A DNA stretch of 21,680 bases from Bog-473 sp035534235 (GTDB taxonomy: Bacteria > Actinomycetota > Acidimicrobiia > Acidimicrobiales > RAAP-2). The translations under genes were made by a program, and so were the position numbers. Positions 12,726 to 20,378 of this stretch are shown one piece after another. The DNA lies in contig DATLSH010000052.1 in the NCBI GenBank assembly GCA_035534235.1, positions 1 through 21,680 on the forward strand, written 5' to 3'. The notes below the pieces were generated by a model. The model had not been told where the DNA came from and did no database searches. It saw only the letters and a program-made list of their open reading frames with translations. Numbering within the stretch: position 1 is the first letter of the stretch; each line of letters opens with the position of its first letter.

Positions 12726-14403
12726 ACCGGACGGGTCGACTGAACCGGACAGGTCGACTGAGCCCCACAGCCACGGTGACGCCCGCCACACCCACGCCCA
12801 TGGTCACACGAGCCACGGGCACGACTTCTCCGTGCCCGAATTGCCCGCCTCCGTCGACATCTTCGACACCATTTTGCGCGACGGGAGCCAGCAGGAGGGT
12901 CTCTCCCTCACCGTCGACGACAAGCTCCGGGTGGCCGAGCAGCTCGACCACCTCGGCGTCACCTTCATTGAAGGCGGATGGCCCGGGGCCAATCCCAAGG
13001 ACGTGGAGTTCTTCGTCCGCGCCGCCAAGGAATTGCAGCTCCACACCGCCACCCTGGTGGCGTTCGGCTCGACCCGGCGGCCTGGCGTCCGCCCCGAGGA
13101 CGACGTCGTCCTCTCCAATCTCATCGATGCCGGCGCACCGGTCGCCTGCATCGTGGCCAAGGCCTGGGACCGGCACGTGGCCGAGGCGCTGCGCACCTCG
13201 CTGGACGAGGCGGTGGCCATGGTGCGCGACTCGGTGGCACACCTGCGCGCTCATGATCTGCGGGTCTTCCTCGATGCCGAGCACTTCTTCGACGGCTACC
13301 GCCGCAATCCCGACTTTGCCCTGTCCGTACTCAGCGCGGCCGAGGAAGCGGGCGCCGAGGCGCTCGTGCTGTGTGACACGAACGGGGGCTCGCTCCCCGA
13401 CGATGTCGGGCAAGCGGTGTCCGACGTCAGGGAGCGCACCAGCGCGCAGCTGGGAATCCATTGCCATAACGACGCCGGATGCGCCGTGGCCAACTCGCTG
13501 GTGGCCGTGCAGGCCGGGGTGACCCAGGTCCAAGGTTGCGTCAACGGGTATGGGGAGCGGGCCGGCAACGCCGATCTCTCCGCCATCATCCCCAACCTCT
13601 CGCTCAAGTTGCACATCCGCACCATCCCCACCGACCGCATGGAACGCCTGACCCCGGTGGCACACCACATCGCCGAGGTGGTGAACGTCGCCCCCAATCC
13701 CCAGCAGCCCTACGTGGGGAACTCGGTCTTCGCCCACAAGGGCGGGCTCCACGCCAGCGCGGTGGCCCGCAGTGCCGACCTGTACGAGCATGTCGAGCCG
13801 AATTCGGTGGGCAACGGCACCCGGGTGGTCGTCTCGGAGATGGCCGGGCGCTCGACGTTGGCCATGAAGGCGGCGGAGCTCGGACTTGAGCTCGACGGCG
13901 AGGTCCTCGGCCGCGTGCTGGACGAACTGAAGCGCCTGGAGCACGAGGGCTACCACTTCGAGGTGGCGGACGGCTCCCTTGAGCTCCTGCTGCGACGGGC
14001 CACCGGATGGCTGGCCGACTACTTCAGCGTGGAGTCCTTCCGGGTCATCACCGACCACGGAGAACGTGAGGGGGTGACCACCGAAGCCACGGTCAAGGTC
14101 CACATCGGTGGGCAGCGCATTGTGGCGACGGCGGAAGGAAACGGACCGGTCAATGCGCTGGACGGCGCGCTCCGGGGAGCGATTCAGCCCACGTACCCGG
14201 TCTTGTCCACCATCCACCTCACCGACTACCGGGTCCGGGTGCTCGATACGGGCAAGGGAACCGGTGCCGTCACGCGCGTGCTCGTCGACACCACGGACGG
14301 GGAACGCACCTGGACCACCATCGGGGTGTCGGAGAACATAATTGAGGCCAGTTGGCAGGCCCTCTACGATTCGGTCGTCTTCGGGCTCCTCCATGGGGAC
14401 TGA
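12715..14403 (+). CDS. cimA: Citramalate synthase with a repeat-derived, His-rich N-terminal extension
   Basis: Condenses pyruvate and acetyl-CoA to (R)-citramalate, giving a threonine-independent route to isoleucine. 562 residues from ATG 12715. The core starts near residue 43 with VDIFDTILRDGSQQEG, and has FIEGGWPGANPKDVEFF (typical of CimA rather than LeuA), GIHCHNDAGCAVANS with the HxH metal motif, CVNGYGERAGNADL, HKGGLHASAV, and a C-terminal regulatory domain with GNGPVNALDGALRGAI. The first 40 residues are not catalytic: three STEP(D) repeats encoded by an 18-bp tandem repeat, then a stretch with nine histidines (HSHGDARHTHAHGHTSHGH). GTG codons nearer the core are possible alternative starts. 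It overlaps ilvE by 11 nt. Confidence 0.92.
   Translation: MSTEPDGSTEPDRSTEPHSHGDARHTHAHGHTSHGHDFSVPELPASVDIFDTILRDGSQQEGLSLTVDDKLRVAEQLDHLGVTFIEGGWPGANPKDVEFFVRAAKELQLHTATLVAFGSTRRPGVRPEDDVVLSNLIDAGAPVACIVAKAWDRHVAEALRTSLDEAVAMVRDSVAHLRAHDLRVFLDAEHFFDGYRRNPDFALSVLSAAEEAGAEALVLCDTNGGSLPDDVGQAVSDVRERTSAQLGIHCHNDAGCAVANSLVAVQAGVTQVQGCVNGYGERAGNADLSAIIPNLSLKLHIRTIPTDRMERLTPVAHHIAEVVNVAPNPQQPYVGNSVFAHKGGLHASAVARSADLYEHVEPNSVGNGTRVVVSEMAGRSTLAMKAAELGLELDGEVLGRVLDELKRLEHEGYHFEVADGSLELLLRRATGWLADYFSVESFRVITDHGEREGVTTEATVKVHIGGQRIVATAEGNGPVNALDGALRGAIQPTYPVLSTIHLTDYRVRVLDTGKGTGAVTRVLVDTTDGERTWTTIGVSENIIEASWQALYDSVVFGLLHGD
12717..12770 (+). repeat. Three 18-bp tandem repeats across the ilvE stop and cimA start
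   Basis: Units at 12717-12734, 12735-12752 and 12753-12770, each beginning GTCGACTGA and diverging slightly (the third changes ACCGG to GCCCC). The first unit contains the ilvE TGA. The repeat encodes the STEPD-STEPD-STEP part of CimA. It looks like a local duplication that extended the cimA N-terminus in frame. Confidence 0.9.
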
Positions 14404-14421
14404 GACGCAAGGCAGGCGCGG

Positions 14422-16068
14422 ATGACCCTGGGAAGTGTCCTGATGGGCCGGGTGGCCAAGCTGCCGCCGGCCCACACCCATGACGTCTCGGTCGAGCGCG
14501 ACCTGACGGCCAAAATGCCCGACGGCGTGGCCCTGCTGGCCGACCGCTGGTACCCGACCGACCCTGGCACCTCCGCTCCGCCGACCATCCTCCTGCGCTC
14601 GCCCTACGGCCGGCGCCAGCTCGGGATGATCGGCCGCCTCTTCGCCGAGCGGGGCTACCAGGTGCTGCTGCAGAGTTGCCGGGGCACGTTCGGGTCGGCG
14701 GGAGACTGGGTCCCCATGCGCAACGAGCAGGCGGACGGGCGGGCCACCCTTGAGTGGATCGCCGCCCAGCCGTGGTTCGACGGGCGGCTCGTCACGTTCG
14801 GCCCCAGCTACCTGGGGCTGACCCAGTGGGCGGTGGCCGAGGACGCTCCCGATTTCGTCAAAGCCATGGCGCTCAACAACACCGCTTCGAACTTCCGCGA
14901 TGCCATCGTCTACCCGGGCGGCTCGTTCGCGCTGGAAACCGCCCTGACCTGGCTCTACCAGTTGGCGCACCAGGAGCTTCGCCCAGGGCTCGTCCTGCGG
15001 TCTCAGCTGCGTGCCGCGAAAGTGGTGGCCTCCGCCTCCTCGGTCCTGCCCGTGGCCAAGAGCGATTCCGCGGCCATCGATCACCCCGTCCCGTACTACC
15101 AGGACTGGCTGGTCCACGAGACTCCCGGTGACACCTGGTGGGACCCCATCAACTTCGGGCGCCGCCTCGACCAGGTGCCTCCGGCCACCCTGGTCGGCGG
15201 ATGGTACGACCTGTTCCTGCCCGATCAGGTGGCCGACTACGAGGCGCTGCGCCGGGCCGGCCGGCCCGCCCGGTTGACCATCGGTCCCTGGACCCACTCC
15301 AGCGCCCGTGGCATGGCCGAGGCGCTCCGGGACGGCCTGGACTGGTTCGGCGAACAGCTCGGCGACCGGCATGCATCCGATGCGAGGGCGCCGGTGAAGG
15401 TCTTCGTCATGGGCTCGGGCACCTGGCGCGAGTTCTCGCACTGGCCTCCCACGGCGGAGACGCAGCGCTGGTACCTCGGTCGGGGCGGCACACTCGGCTC
15501 GACGAACCCGGGCGACAGCCCACCGGACCGTTTCCACTACAACCCGGCCGACCCGACGCCGGGCCTCGGCGGGCCGTCGCTCAACTTCCGCTCGGCGGGG
15601 CGCAAGGATCAGCGCAAGCGGGAGAGGCGCCGTGACGTGCTCACCTACACCAGCGGGGTCATGGCCGCAGAGCTCACGGTGATCGGGCCTCTCACGGCCA
15701 CCCTCTACTTCCGGTCGTCGCTGGAGCACACCGACTTCTTCGTGCGTCTCTGCGATGTGTCACCCCAGGGGAAGTCGACCAACCTGAGCGACGGGATCGT
15801 GCGTCTTACCCCCGGGGCGGTGACCAAGGACGATGACGGCACCTTTCGCCTTGAGATCTCCCTGTGGCCGACGGCCAACACGTTCGCGCCAGGGCACCGG
15901 ATCCGGCTCCAGGTTTCCTCCGGGGCCCACCCGCTCTTCGCCCGCAACACCGGCACCGGCGAGCCCCTGGCCTCGGCCACCAAGTTGCGTTCTGCCGATC
16001 AGGAGGTCCTCCACGACGGGGACCACCCTTCGTCGATCGCCCTGCCGGTGGTGCAGCTCTTTACCTGA
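14422..16068 (+). CDS. CocE/NonD-family hydrolase (X-Pro dipeptidyl-peptidase S15-like)
   Basis: An alpha/beta hydrolase of 548 residues, the usual CocE-type length. The first domain has MPDGVALLADRWYP, RSPYGRR and the nucleophile motif GPSYLG (Ser129). The probable acid is Asp263 in GGWYDLF and the base His292 in GPWTHSS. The C-terminal part (about 330-548) is the jelly-roll domain (LTYTSGVMAAELTVIGPLTATLYFRSS, LSDGIVRLTPG, GHRIRLQVSSGAHPLFARN). It hydrolyses esters or amides, with unknown substrate. No signal peptide is seen, so it is probably cytoplasmic. It lies 18 nt behind cimA and could be cotranscribed, with no obvious link to branched-chain synthesis. Confidence 0.92.
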   Translation: MTLGSVLMGRVAKLPPAHTHDVSVERDLTAKMPDGVALLADRWYPTDPGTSAPPTILLRSPYGRRQLGMIGRLFAERGYQVLLQSCRGTFGSAGDWVPMRNEQADGRATLEWIAAQPWFDGRLVTFGPSYLGLTQWAVAEDAPDFVKAMALNNTASNFRDAIVYPGGSFALETALTWLYQLAHQELRPGLVLRSQLRAAKVVASASSVLPVAKSDSAAIDHPVPYYQDWLVHETPGDTWWDPINFGRRLDQVPPATLVGGWYDLFLPDQVADYEALRRAGRPARLTIGPWTHSSARGMAEALRDGLDWFGEQLGDRHASDARAPVKVFVMGSGTWREFSHWPPTAETQRWYLGRGGTLGSTNPGDSPPDRFHYNPADPTPGLGGPSLNFRSAGRKDQRKRERRRDVLTYTSGVMAAELTVIGPLTATLYFRSSLEHTDFFVRLCDVSPQGKSTNLSDGIVRLTPGAVTKDDDGTFRLEISLWPTANTFAPGHRIRLQVSSGAHPLFARNTGTGEPLASATKLRSADQEVLHDGDHPSSIALPVVQLFT

Positions 16069-16196
16069 ACGGATCTTGCACCGTCTTCGCTCATGAGGGC
16101 GCTTCTCCGTTACCGAGGCCGAGGAGTCAGCAAGGGTCGTCCGGCCCGTTCGACAGACGTACACTTTCTATGGTCTGCTCATGTCCACTTTGGTCT

Positions 16197-16460
16197 GTGG
16201 ATGTTGCGATCAGTGATCTGCGGGCCAACCTGAGCGCCTGGCTGGAGCGGGTACGCGCGGGCCAGGAGGTCGTGGTCACCGACCGAGGTGTGCCGGTGGC
16301 TCGACTGCTGGGTATGAGCGCGACTGCGACCCTCGACCGCCTACAGGAGGAAGGCGTCATCGCTCGACCGGCGCGGGCGCAGCGGCCCACAGCATCCGCG
16401 CGCCCGCGACCCCGCGCGCGTGGATCGGTAGCCGACCTCATCAGCGAGCAGCGACGCTAG
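16197..16460 (+). CDS. Phd/YefM-type antitoxin
   Basis: 87 residues. The N-terminus DVAISDLRANLSAWLERVRAGQEVVVTDRGVPVARLL is the typical Phd/YefM DNA-binding fold. The C-terminal part (about 45-87) is Arg/Ala/Pro-rich and ends GSVADLISEQRR, the usual flexible toxin-binding tail. The GTG start at 16197 fits the family N-terminus. ATG 16170 in the same frame would add nine residues with two Cys that look unlike the family. The toxin gene starts 3 nt after the stop. TGGTCTG occurs twice, 20 bp apart (16171 and 16191), just at the start, and could be an operator for self-repression. Confidence 0.85.
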   Translation: MDVAISDLRANLSAWLERVRAGQEVVVTDRGVPVARLLGMSATATLDRLQEEGVIARPARAQRPTASARPRPRARGSVADLISEQRR

Positions 16461-16463
16461 AGC

Positions 16464-16898
16464 GTGGCGCTGGCCTATTTCGACTCGAGCGCCTTCGTGA
16501 AGCTGGTGGTCGAAGAGGCCGGAAGCGACCTGGCTGTTGAACTGTGGGACGGCTGTGACGCCGCCATCTCCAGCAGGCTCGCCTACCCCGAAGTACGCGC
16601 CGCCCTCGCTGCGGCCGCCCGCAACCACGTCCTCGACAACATTGAGCTTCACTTAGCCGAGCGGGCGTGGGAGGAGTTCTGGGCCGCGACGCGTCGGGTC
16701 GAGGTCACCTCGGCCGTAGAACGGGAGGCGGGCGAGCTGGCCCGCCGTTATGCCCTCCGCGGCGCCGATGCCGTGCATCTCGCCAGCGCCCTCGCCATCG
16801 GGGACGCTGATCTGGCTGTCGCCGTCTGGGACCGACGCCTTCACGCTGGGGCCCGCGCGGCCCGACTCCGCGTCGCACCACGCCGACCCGACGAGTAG
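16464..16898 (+). CDS. vapC: VapC-type PIN-domain ribonuclease toxin
   Basis: 144 residues, one PIN domain. The four acidic residues expected for metal-dependent RNA cleavage are present: Asp7 (YFDSSAFVKL), Glu43 (YPEVRAAL), Asp101 (GADAVHLASAL) and Asp122 (VWDRRLH). In VapBC-type modules this toxin cleaves RNA until bound by its antitoxin. The GTG start is 3 nt after the antitoxin stop, giving a standard antitoxin-toxin operon. All key residues are intact, so it looks functional. The RNA target cannot be told from sequence. Confidence 0.9.
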   Translation: MALAYFDSSAFVKLVVEEAGSDLAVELWDGCDAAISSRLAYPEVRAALAAAARNHVLDNIELHLAERAWEEFWAATRRVEVTSAVEREAGELARRYALRGADAVHLASALAIGDADLAVAVWDRRLHAGARAARLRVAPRRPDE

Positions 16899-17041
16899 CT
16901 CGGCTCAAACGCCAACTGCGGGATGGCCAGCGCAGTGTGATCGACGTCGATTGCTTGCAATTGGGCGCGGATCACTCGGCCGCGTCGTAGAAGGGTTGAC
17001 CCCGTGGAGAGCCGCCTGTCTTTTGGCGCCCGGCCCTCGGC

Positions 17042-17047
17042 TAGTCT
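17042..17047 (+). promoter_or_regulatory. -10 box for a leaderless transcript
   Basis: TAGTCT fits TAnnnT and lies 7 nt before the GTG at 17055, the spacing expected when transcription starts at the start codon. No convincing -35 is seen at 17-18 nt. It supports GTG 17055 as the true start of the next gene. Confidence 0.45.
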
Positions 17048-17054
17048 CCGGACC

Positions 17055-17543
17055 GTGACGCAGCCGACCTTCGTGCCCATCAGCGAGGCCGACCAGGTGC
17101 GGCCGGCCCGCCATCTCAACGTTCCCGGTACCTGGACGGCCAGCCGTCCCGCCGAGCTCGGTGGGCCGACGGCGATCAGCGGGCGCAGCGTGGGGACGCC
17201 CGGACCCGACGCCGGCTTCGCACTGCGGCTGGCCCGACGGTTCGCCCATGACCTGAAGCTCGGCGAGGGCGAGACCGAGCACGACGCGCTGTTGGGCGTG
17301 GCGCTCATCGCGGCCCGGCGGGCCGCGCTCTTCGGGCGGGCGCCCTGCATCTACGACGTGCAGTTCGCGTTGACGCTGTGGGCCTTCTTGGGGGACGCGC
17401 CGGCAGAGCTCCAGGCAGCCCGGCGGCTGGCTTTCTCCTCCGTGTCGCACGACTATGTCGCGCAGCGGTCCTTGGTCGACGCCGTATCGGAGGAGATGCT
17501 GCGGCGCAAGCCCGAGGACGCCCGGGCTGCCGTTGCCGCCTAG
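17055..17543 (+). CDS. Conserved hypothetical protein
   Basis: 162 residues beginning TQPTFVPISEADQVRPARHLNVP, followed by a Pro/Gly-rich linker with GTPGPDAGFALRLARRFAHDLKL and a helical C-terminal half (EHDALLGVALIAARRAALFGRAPCIYDVQFALTLWAFLGD). The order and wording remind me of a conserved actinobacterial hypothetical protein, but I know of no function. No signal peptide or clear transmembrane helix, so it is probably cytoplasmic. The -10 box at 17042 and the absence of an SD support a leaderless GTG start. Its end abuts a hydrolase remnant. Confidence 0.7.
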   Translation: MTQPTFVPISEADQVRPARHLNVPGTWTASRPAELGGPTAISGRSVGTPGPDAGFALRLARRFAHDLKLGEGETEHDALLGVALIAARRAALFGRAPCIYDVQFALTLWAFLGDAPAELQAARRLAFSSVSHDYVAQRSLVDAVSEEMLRRKPEDARAAVAA

Positions 17544-17550
17544 GGCGGCG

Positions 17551-17694
17551 CCGAACTGGTACCGGGTCACGGGGGAGAACGAATGGCGGGAGCTCACGCC
17601 GGTCACCGTGCCCACGCGGTACGTGTGGTCGACGGGGGACGGCGCTCCGGACGGGCTCTCGACACTGCTCATCGACCATCTCTCCACCACCTGA
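17551..17694 (+). pseudogene. C-terminal fragment of an alpha/beta hydrolase
   Basis: The frame reads PNWYRVTGENEWRELTPVTVPTRYVWSTGDG, which matches the segment before the catalytic acid in epoxide-hydrolase-type alpha/beta hydrolases (usually A-L-N-W-Y-R-A, then V-P-T-L-Y-V-W-S-T-x-D). It then breaks off at APDGLSTLLIDHLSTT and a stop. No upstream part exists in any frame: the previous gene runs up to 17543. It is a gene remnant of about 48 codons without the nucleophile or the base. Confidence 0.62.
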
Positions 17695-17727
17695 GGGAGC
17701 CAGCCGGGAGTCCACTGCGGGCTCTGC

Positions 17728-17733
17728 GACAAT
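17728..17733 (+). promoter_or_regulatory. -10 box for a leaderless acyl-CoA dehydrogenase transcript
   Basis: GACAAT, the same hexamer as in the leuA leader promoter, lies 6 nt before GTG 17740, so transcription would start at or beside the start codon. There is no Shine-Dalgarno sequence. A -35 is not recognisable. Confidence 0.45.
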
Positions 17734-17739
17734 GGGCCC

Positions 17740-18894
17740 GTGGAAACTTCCAACTTCGCCCTGACCGATGTCCACCGGCAGTTCCGCGACACCCTCCGCC
17801 CCTTCTGCGAAGAGAGGATCGCACCCCAGGCGGCCGAGGCTGACCGCACGGCCGAGTTCCCCTGGAAGTCCTTCGAGGCGTGCCGCGAAATGGAGCTCCC
17901 GGCCTTGGGGATTCCCGTGGCCTACGGCGGGGCCGGGGCCGACATGGTGACCCAGGCCATCTGTGCCGAGGAGCTGGCCCGGGTGTGCGCCTCCACCTCT
18001 CTGACCATTCTCATTTCGAAGCTGGGCATGATCCCGGTCATGAACTGGGGCAGCGAGGAGCTCAAGTCGCACTACCTGCCCCTGGTGGCCGCCGGGGAGA
18101 TGCAGGCCAGCTACTGCCTGTCGGAGGCGGACGCCGGGAGCGACGTGGCCGCCATGCGCACCCGGGCCGTCCGTGACGGGGACGACTACGTGCTCACCGG
18201 CTCGAAGTACTGGATCACCAATGCCGGCATCTCCGACGTCTACATCGTGTTCGCCAAGACCAACCCCGATGCCGGAGGGCGGGGGATCACCTGCTTCCTG
18301 GTGGAGAAGGAGTGGGGGCTCACCATCGCCAAGCACGAGGACAAGCTGGGCTTGCGGGGGAGTCCCACCGGCGAGGTCGTCCTGAACGAGGTGCGCGTAC
18401 CGGCGACGCACCGCATCGGTGAGGAGGGACAGGGATTCACCATCGCCATGCACACCTTGGACCGCAGCCGGCCGACGATCGGGGCGCAGGCGGTCGGCAT
18501 CGGACAGGGTGCCATCGACTACTCCGCCGCCTACATGAAGCAGCGCCATGCCTTCGGTGCACCCATTGCCGATCTGCAGGGACTCCGTTTCATGCTGGCC
18601 GACATGGCCACGCGCACCGAGGCAGCCCGGGCCCTCGTGTATCGCGCCTGCGCCATGGTCGACCACGATCCCACCGGCGAGTTGACCAAGTTCGGCGCCA
18701 TGGCCAAGGCCTTCGCGTCCGACACTTCCATGTCGGTCACCATCGAAGCCGTACAGATCCTGGGCGGGTACGGCTACACCAAGGACTTCCCGGTGGAGAG
18801 GTTCCTGCGCGACGCCAAGGTCACCCAGATTTACGAGGGGACCAACCAGGTGCAAAAGGTGGTCATCGCCCGGGAGATCCTCAAGGGAGTCTGA
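17740..18894 (+). CDS. Acyl-CoA dehydrogenase
   Basis: A flavoprotein of 384 residues, the usual length, which introduces the alpha,beta double bond of acyl-CoA and passes electrons to ETF. Signatures are YCLSEADAGSDVAAMRTRA (FAD/substrate loop), GSKYWITNAGISDVYIVFA, the AFGAPIADLQGLRFMLADMA helix, ILGGYGYTKDFPVERFLRDAK and QIYEGTNQVQKVVIAR, with catalytic Glu at residue 366. It most resembles short-chain (butyryl-CoA-type) enzymes. The substrate is not certain. It could serve fatty-acid or branched-chain amino acid breakdown. The GTG start is supported by a -10 box 6 nt upstream. It converges on the TIGR03086 gene with a 9-nt gap. Confidence 0.95.
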   Translation: METSNFALTDVHRQFRDTLRPFCEERIAPQAAEADRTAEFPWKSFEACREMELPALGIPVAYGGAGADMVTQAICAEELARVCASTSLTILISKLGMIPVMNWGSEELKSHYLPLVAAGEMQASYCLSEADAGSDVAAMRTRAVRDGDDYVLTGSKYWITNAGISDVYIVFAKTNPDAGGRGITCFLVEKEWGLTIAKHEDKLGLRGSPTGEVVLNEVRVPATHRIGEEGQGFTIAMHTLDRSRPTIGAQAVGIGQGAIDYSAAYMKQRHAFGAPIADLQGLRFMLADMATRTEAARALVYRACAMVDHDPTGELTKFGAMAKAFASDTSMSVTIEAVQILGGYGYTKDFPVERFLRDAKVTQIYEGTNQVQKVVIAREILKGV

Positions 18895-18903
18895 GCGCCG
18901 CGG

Positions 18904-19461
18904 TCAGGGCTGGCGCCCGGTGAAGCAGAGGAGGGCCGTCTGGGGGTCGGCGCCGGCCGGCGTCTCCACCTTGGGTCCGAAGACGCCTGCGGCGCGGATC
19001 ATCTCGTCCAGCGGGAGCAGGGCTGCGTAGGTCTCCTGCACCAGGTCGGCGTCGAGCTTCACCTCAATTCCCACCGCCCGGGCCAGGTCCCAGGTGTGGA
19101 TCAGGACATCGGGGGTGGAGAACATGCCCACCTGCTGGTCGAGGGGGATCTCCCCCATGGGGCTCTGGACGTTCTTGGCCAGGTTCTCCTCGGTCAGGAC
19201 ACCCAGGGCGGCGTCGCGTGCCGCCGCGTAGGCACCGGCCGGGTCGTCGCCCGCCGAATCCGGGGACTCGTCGTGTCCCGGATGGAACCCGGTCTCGACG
19301 GACGAGACCCGCTGGAAGCCGCCGATCAGATGCCCGATGAGCTCCCTGGCCGTCCAGCCGGCGCAGGGGGAAGGAGCGGACCAATTGCCTGCCGGCACGG
19401 CGTCGACCACGGCCGAGAGGTCACCGACCGCCCGCTGGTACTTGTCACTGTTCAGGCTCAT
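18904..19461 (-). CDS. TIGR03086-type metal-binding protein (DinB/maleylpyruvate isomerase N-domain fold)
   Basis: 185 residues. The pattern VPAGNWSAPSPCAGWTARELIGHLIGGFQRV at the N-terminus and DVLIHTWDLARAVG in the middle is that of the TIGR03086 family. It includes the two His (in IGHLIGG and VLIHTWD) that, with an acidic residue, bind a metal ion in DinB-like four-helix bundles. Family members are common in actinobacteria and are often suggested to be mycothiol-dependent transferases. The reaction here is unknown. It is the second gene of a minus-strand pair, 5 nt behind the small barrel protein. Confidence 0.85.
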   Translation of the reverse strand: MSLNSDKYQRAVGDLSAVVDAVPAGNWSAPSPCAGWTARELIGHLIGGFQRVSSVETGFHPGHDESPDSAGDDPAGAYAAARDAALGVLTEENLAKNVQSPMGEIPLDQQVGMFSTPDVLIHTWDLARAVGIEVKLDADLVQETYAALLPLDEMIRAAGVFGPKVETPAGADPQTALLCFTGRQP

Positions 19462-19466
19462 GGCTG

Positions 19467-19766
19467 CTACATCTCCATTACTTGGCGGACGTCGAGGTTG
19501 AAGAACTTGGGCGGCCCGTCGAGCAGGGCACCCATCTCCTCTGAGTACTTGGCGGTCACGGGATCATTCGAGTTCTTCATCGCCTCCTCGTAGGAGTCGA
19601 ACTCCACTATGACCAGGTAGTACCCGGGCCGGTCCCGGTCCGCCGTGACGGTCGCCTTGGAGGCGAGCAGCGCATCGCCCCGCTCCTCCTGCATCCTTTG
19701 GGACAGAGCTACGACCTCGTCGATCCGCTCCGTCTTCAACTCCATGATCTGCACGAACCCCGGCAT
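19467..19766 (-). CDS. Small dimeric alpha/beta-barrel-like protein (antibiotic biosynthesis monooxygenase-like)
   Basis: 99 residues. The layout MPGFVQIMELKTERIDEVVALSQRM, then ATVTADRDRPGYYLVIVEFDSYEEAMKNSNDP and FFNLDVRQVMEM, with alternating strands and helices, is that of ABM-like ferredoxin-fold proteins. No catalytic residue can be assigned. The ATG has an excellent ribosome binding site (GGGAGG, five bases away). It precedes the TIGR03086 gene by 5 nt, so the two form an operon. Confidence 0.75.
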   Translation of the reverse strand: MPGFVQIMELKTERIDEVVALSQRMQEERGDALLASKATVTADRDRPGYYLVIVEFDSYEEAMKNSNDPVTAKYSEEMGALLDGPPKFFNLDVRQVMEM

Positions 19767-19859
19767 ACCGACCTCCCATAACTCGTCCGAACGGGCACCG
19801 AGAGTACCCCGGCCGGCCGGCGCTTGCCTGGGAGAATGCGGGTCCTGGGCACGGGCGGC

Positions 19860-20378
19860 TCAACTGAACAGTTCCTCCAGCAGAAACTGGGTCTTCGGCC
19901 CCATCTGACGATTCGGATAGAACCTCTCCACCAGATCCATCCCCTCGCCGGGGGTGGAGAACCCGCACTTCTTGTAGAGGAGCTTGATTTCGTCAGTGTC
20001 CTGGTCGACCCGGGAGGCCAGGAGTTTCATGGCAAGCAGGTAGAGAGGAGACGCCGCGGCCACTTCGAGCGAAGGAGTTGAGAAGATGATGCGACTGTCG
20101 GGGTCACTTCCGGGAGCGAACGACTTGACGGCATCGTTGAGCCAGTCGTCAGGAAGATGCAGCCGTTCGGCCACCACATGGGCCGCTTCATCAATGATCG
20201 CCTTGGGTTCGAAGATGGCGTCAATGTCCCGCGTCACACGGCGAGCCGAATAAGCGAGGGCAATGGCGGCTCCGCCGACTATGAACACCTCACCGCGCAC
20301 GGAACGGGATTCGAGCTCTTGGGAGAGCGCTTCGAAGGCCTGCATCATGCCCTTTCGACTGAGTCCGCCCTTAAACAC
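19860..20378 (-). CDS. DUF6036-like nucleotidyltransferase, probable toxin of an HTH/NTase pair
   Basis: 172 residues from GTG 20378. It has GGAAIALAY at residues 35-43 and RRVTRDIDAIF at 46-56, the GG...RxTxDxD signature of minimal nucleotidyltransferases with Asp51 and Asp53 as metal ligands. The segments LPDDWLNDAVKSF, SPLYLLAMKLLASRVDQDTDEIKLL and GEGMDLVERFYP follow the DUF6036/AbiEii-like pattern. It overlaps the upstream HTH gene by 8 nt (GTGTTTAA). The pair resembles toxin-antitoxin modules in which the HTH protein represses and neutralises the NTase. ATG 20348 is an alternative start but would cut off LSRKG, which looks family-like. Confidence 0.8.
   Translation of the reverse strand: MFKGGLSRKGMMQAFEALSQELESRSVRGEVFIVGGAAIALAYSARRVTRDIDAIFEPKAIIDEAAHVVAERLHLPDDWLNDAVKSFAPGSDPDSRIIFSTPSLEVAAASPLYLLAMKLLASRVDQDTDEIKLLYKKCGFSTPGEGMDLVERFYPNRQMGPKTQFLLEELFS

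Noticed and set aside
10599..12791. A 730-codon minus-strand frame opposite leuB and ilvE
   Set aside because: Same artefact. It would also span a terminator and the leader of the leuB operon.
12640..15729. A 1029-codon minus-strand frame opposite cimA and the CocE hydrolase
   Set aside because: Long open antisense frames arise from codon bias at very high GC. The protein has no recognisable domain, and both plus-strand genes are certain.
16940..16951. The 12-bp palindrome ATCGACGTCGAT behind the toxin gene
   Set aside because: Common type of sequence at this GC content, with no promoter or gene start nearby that it could control.
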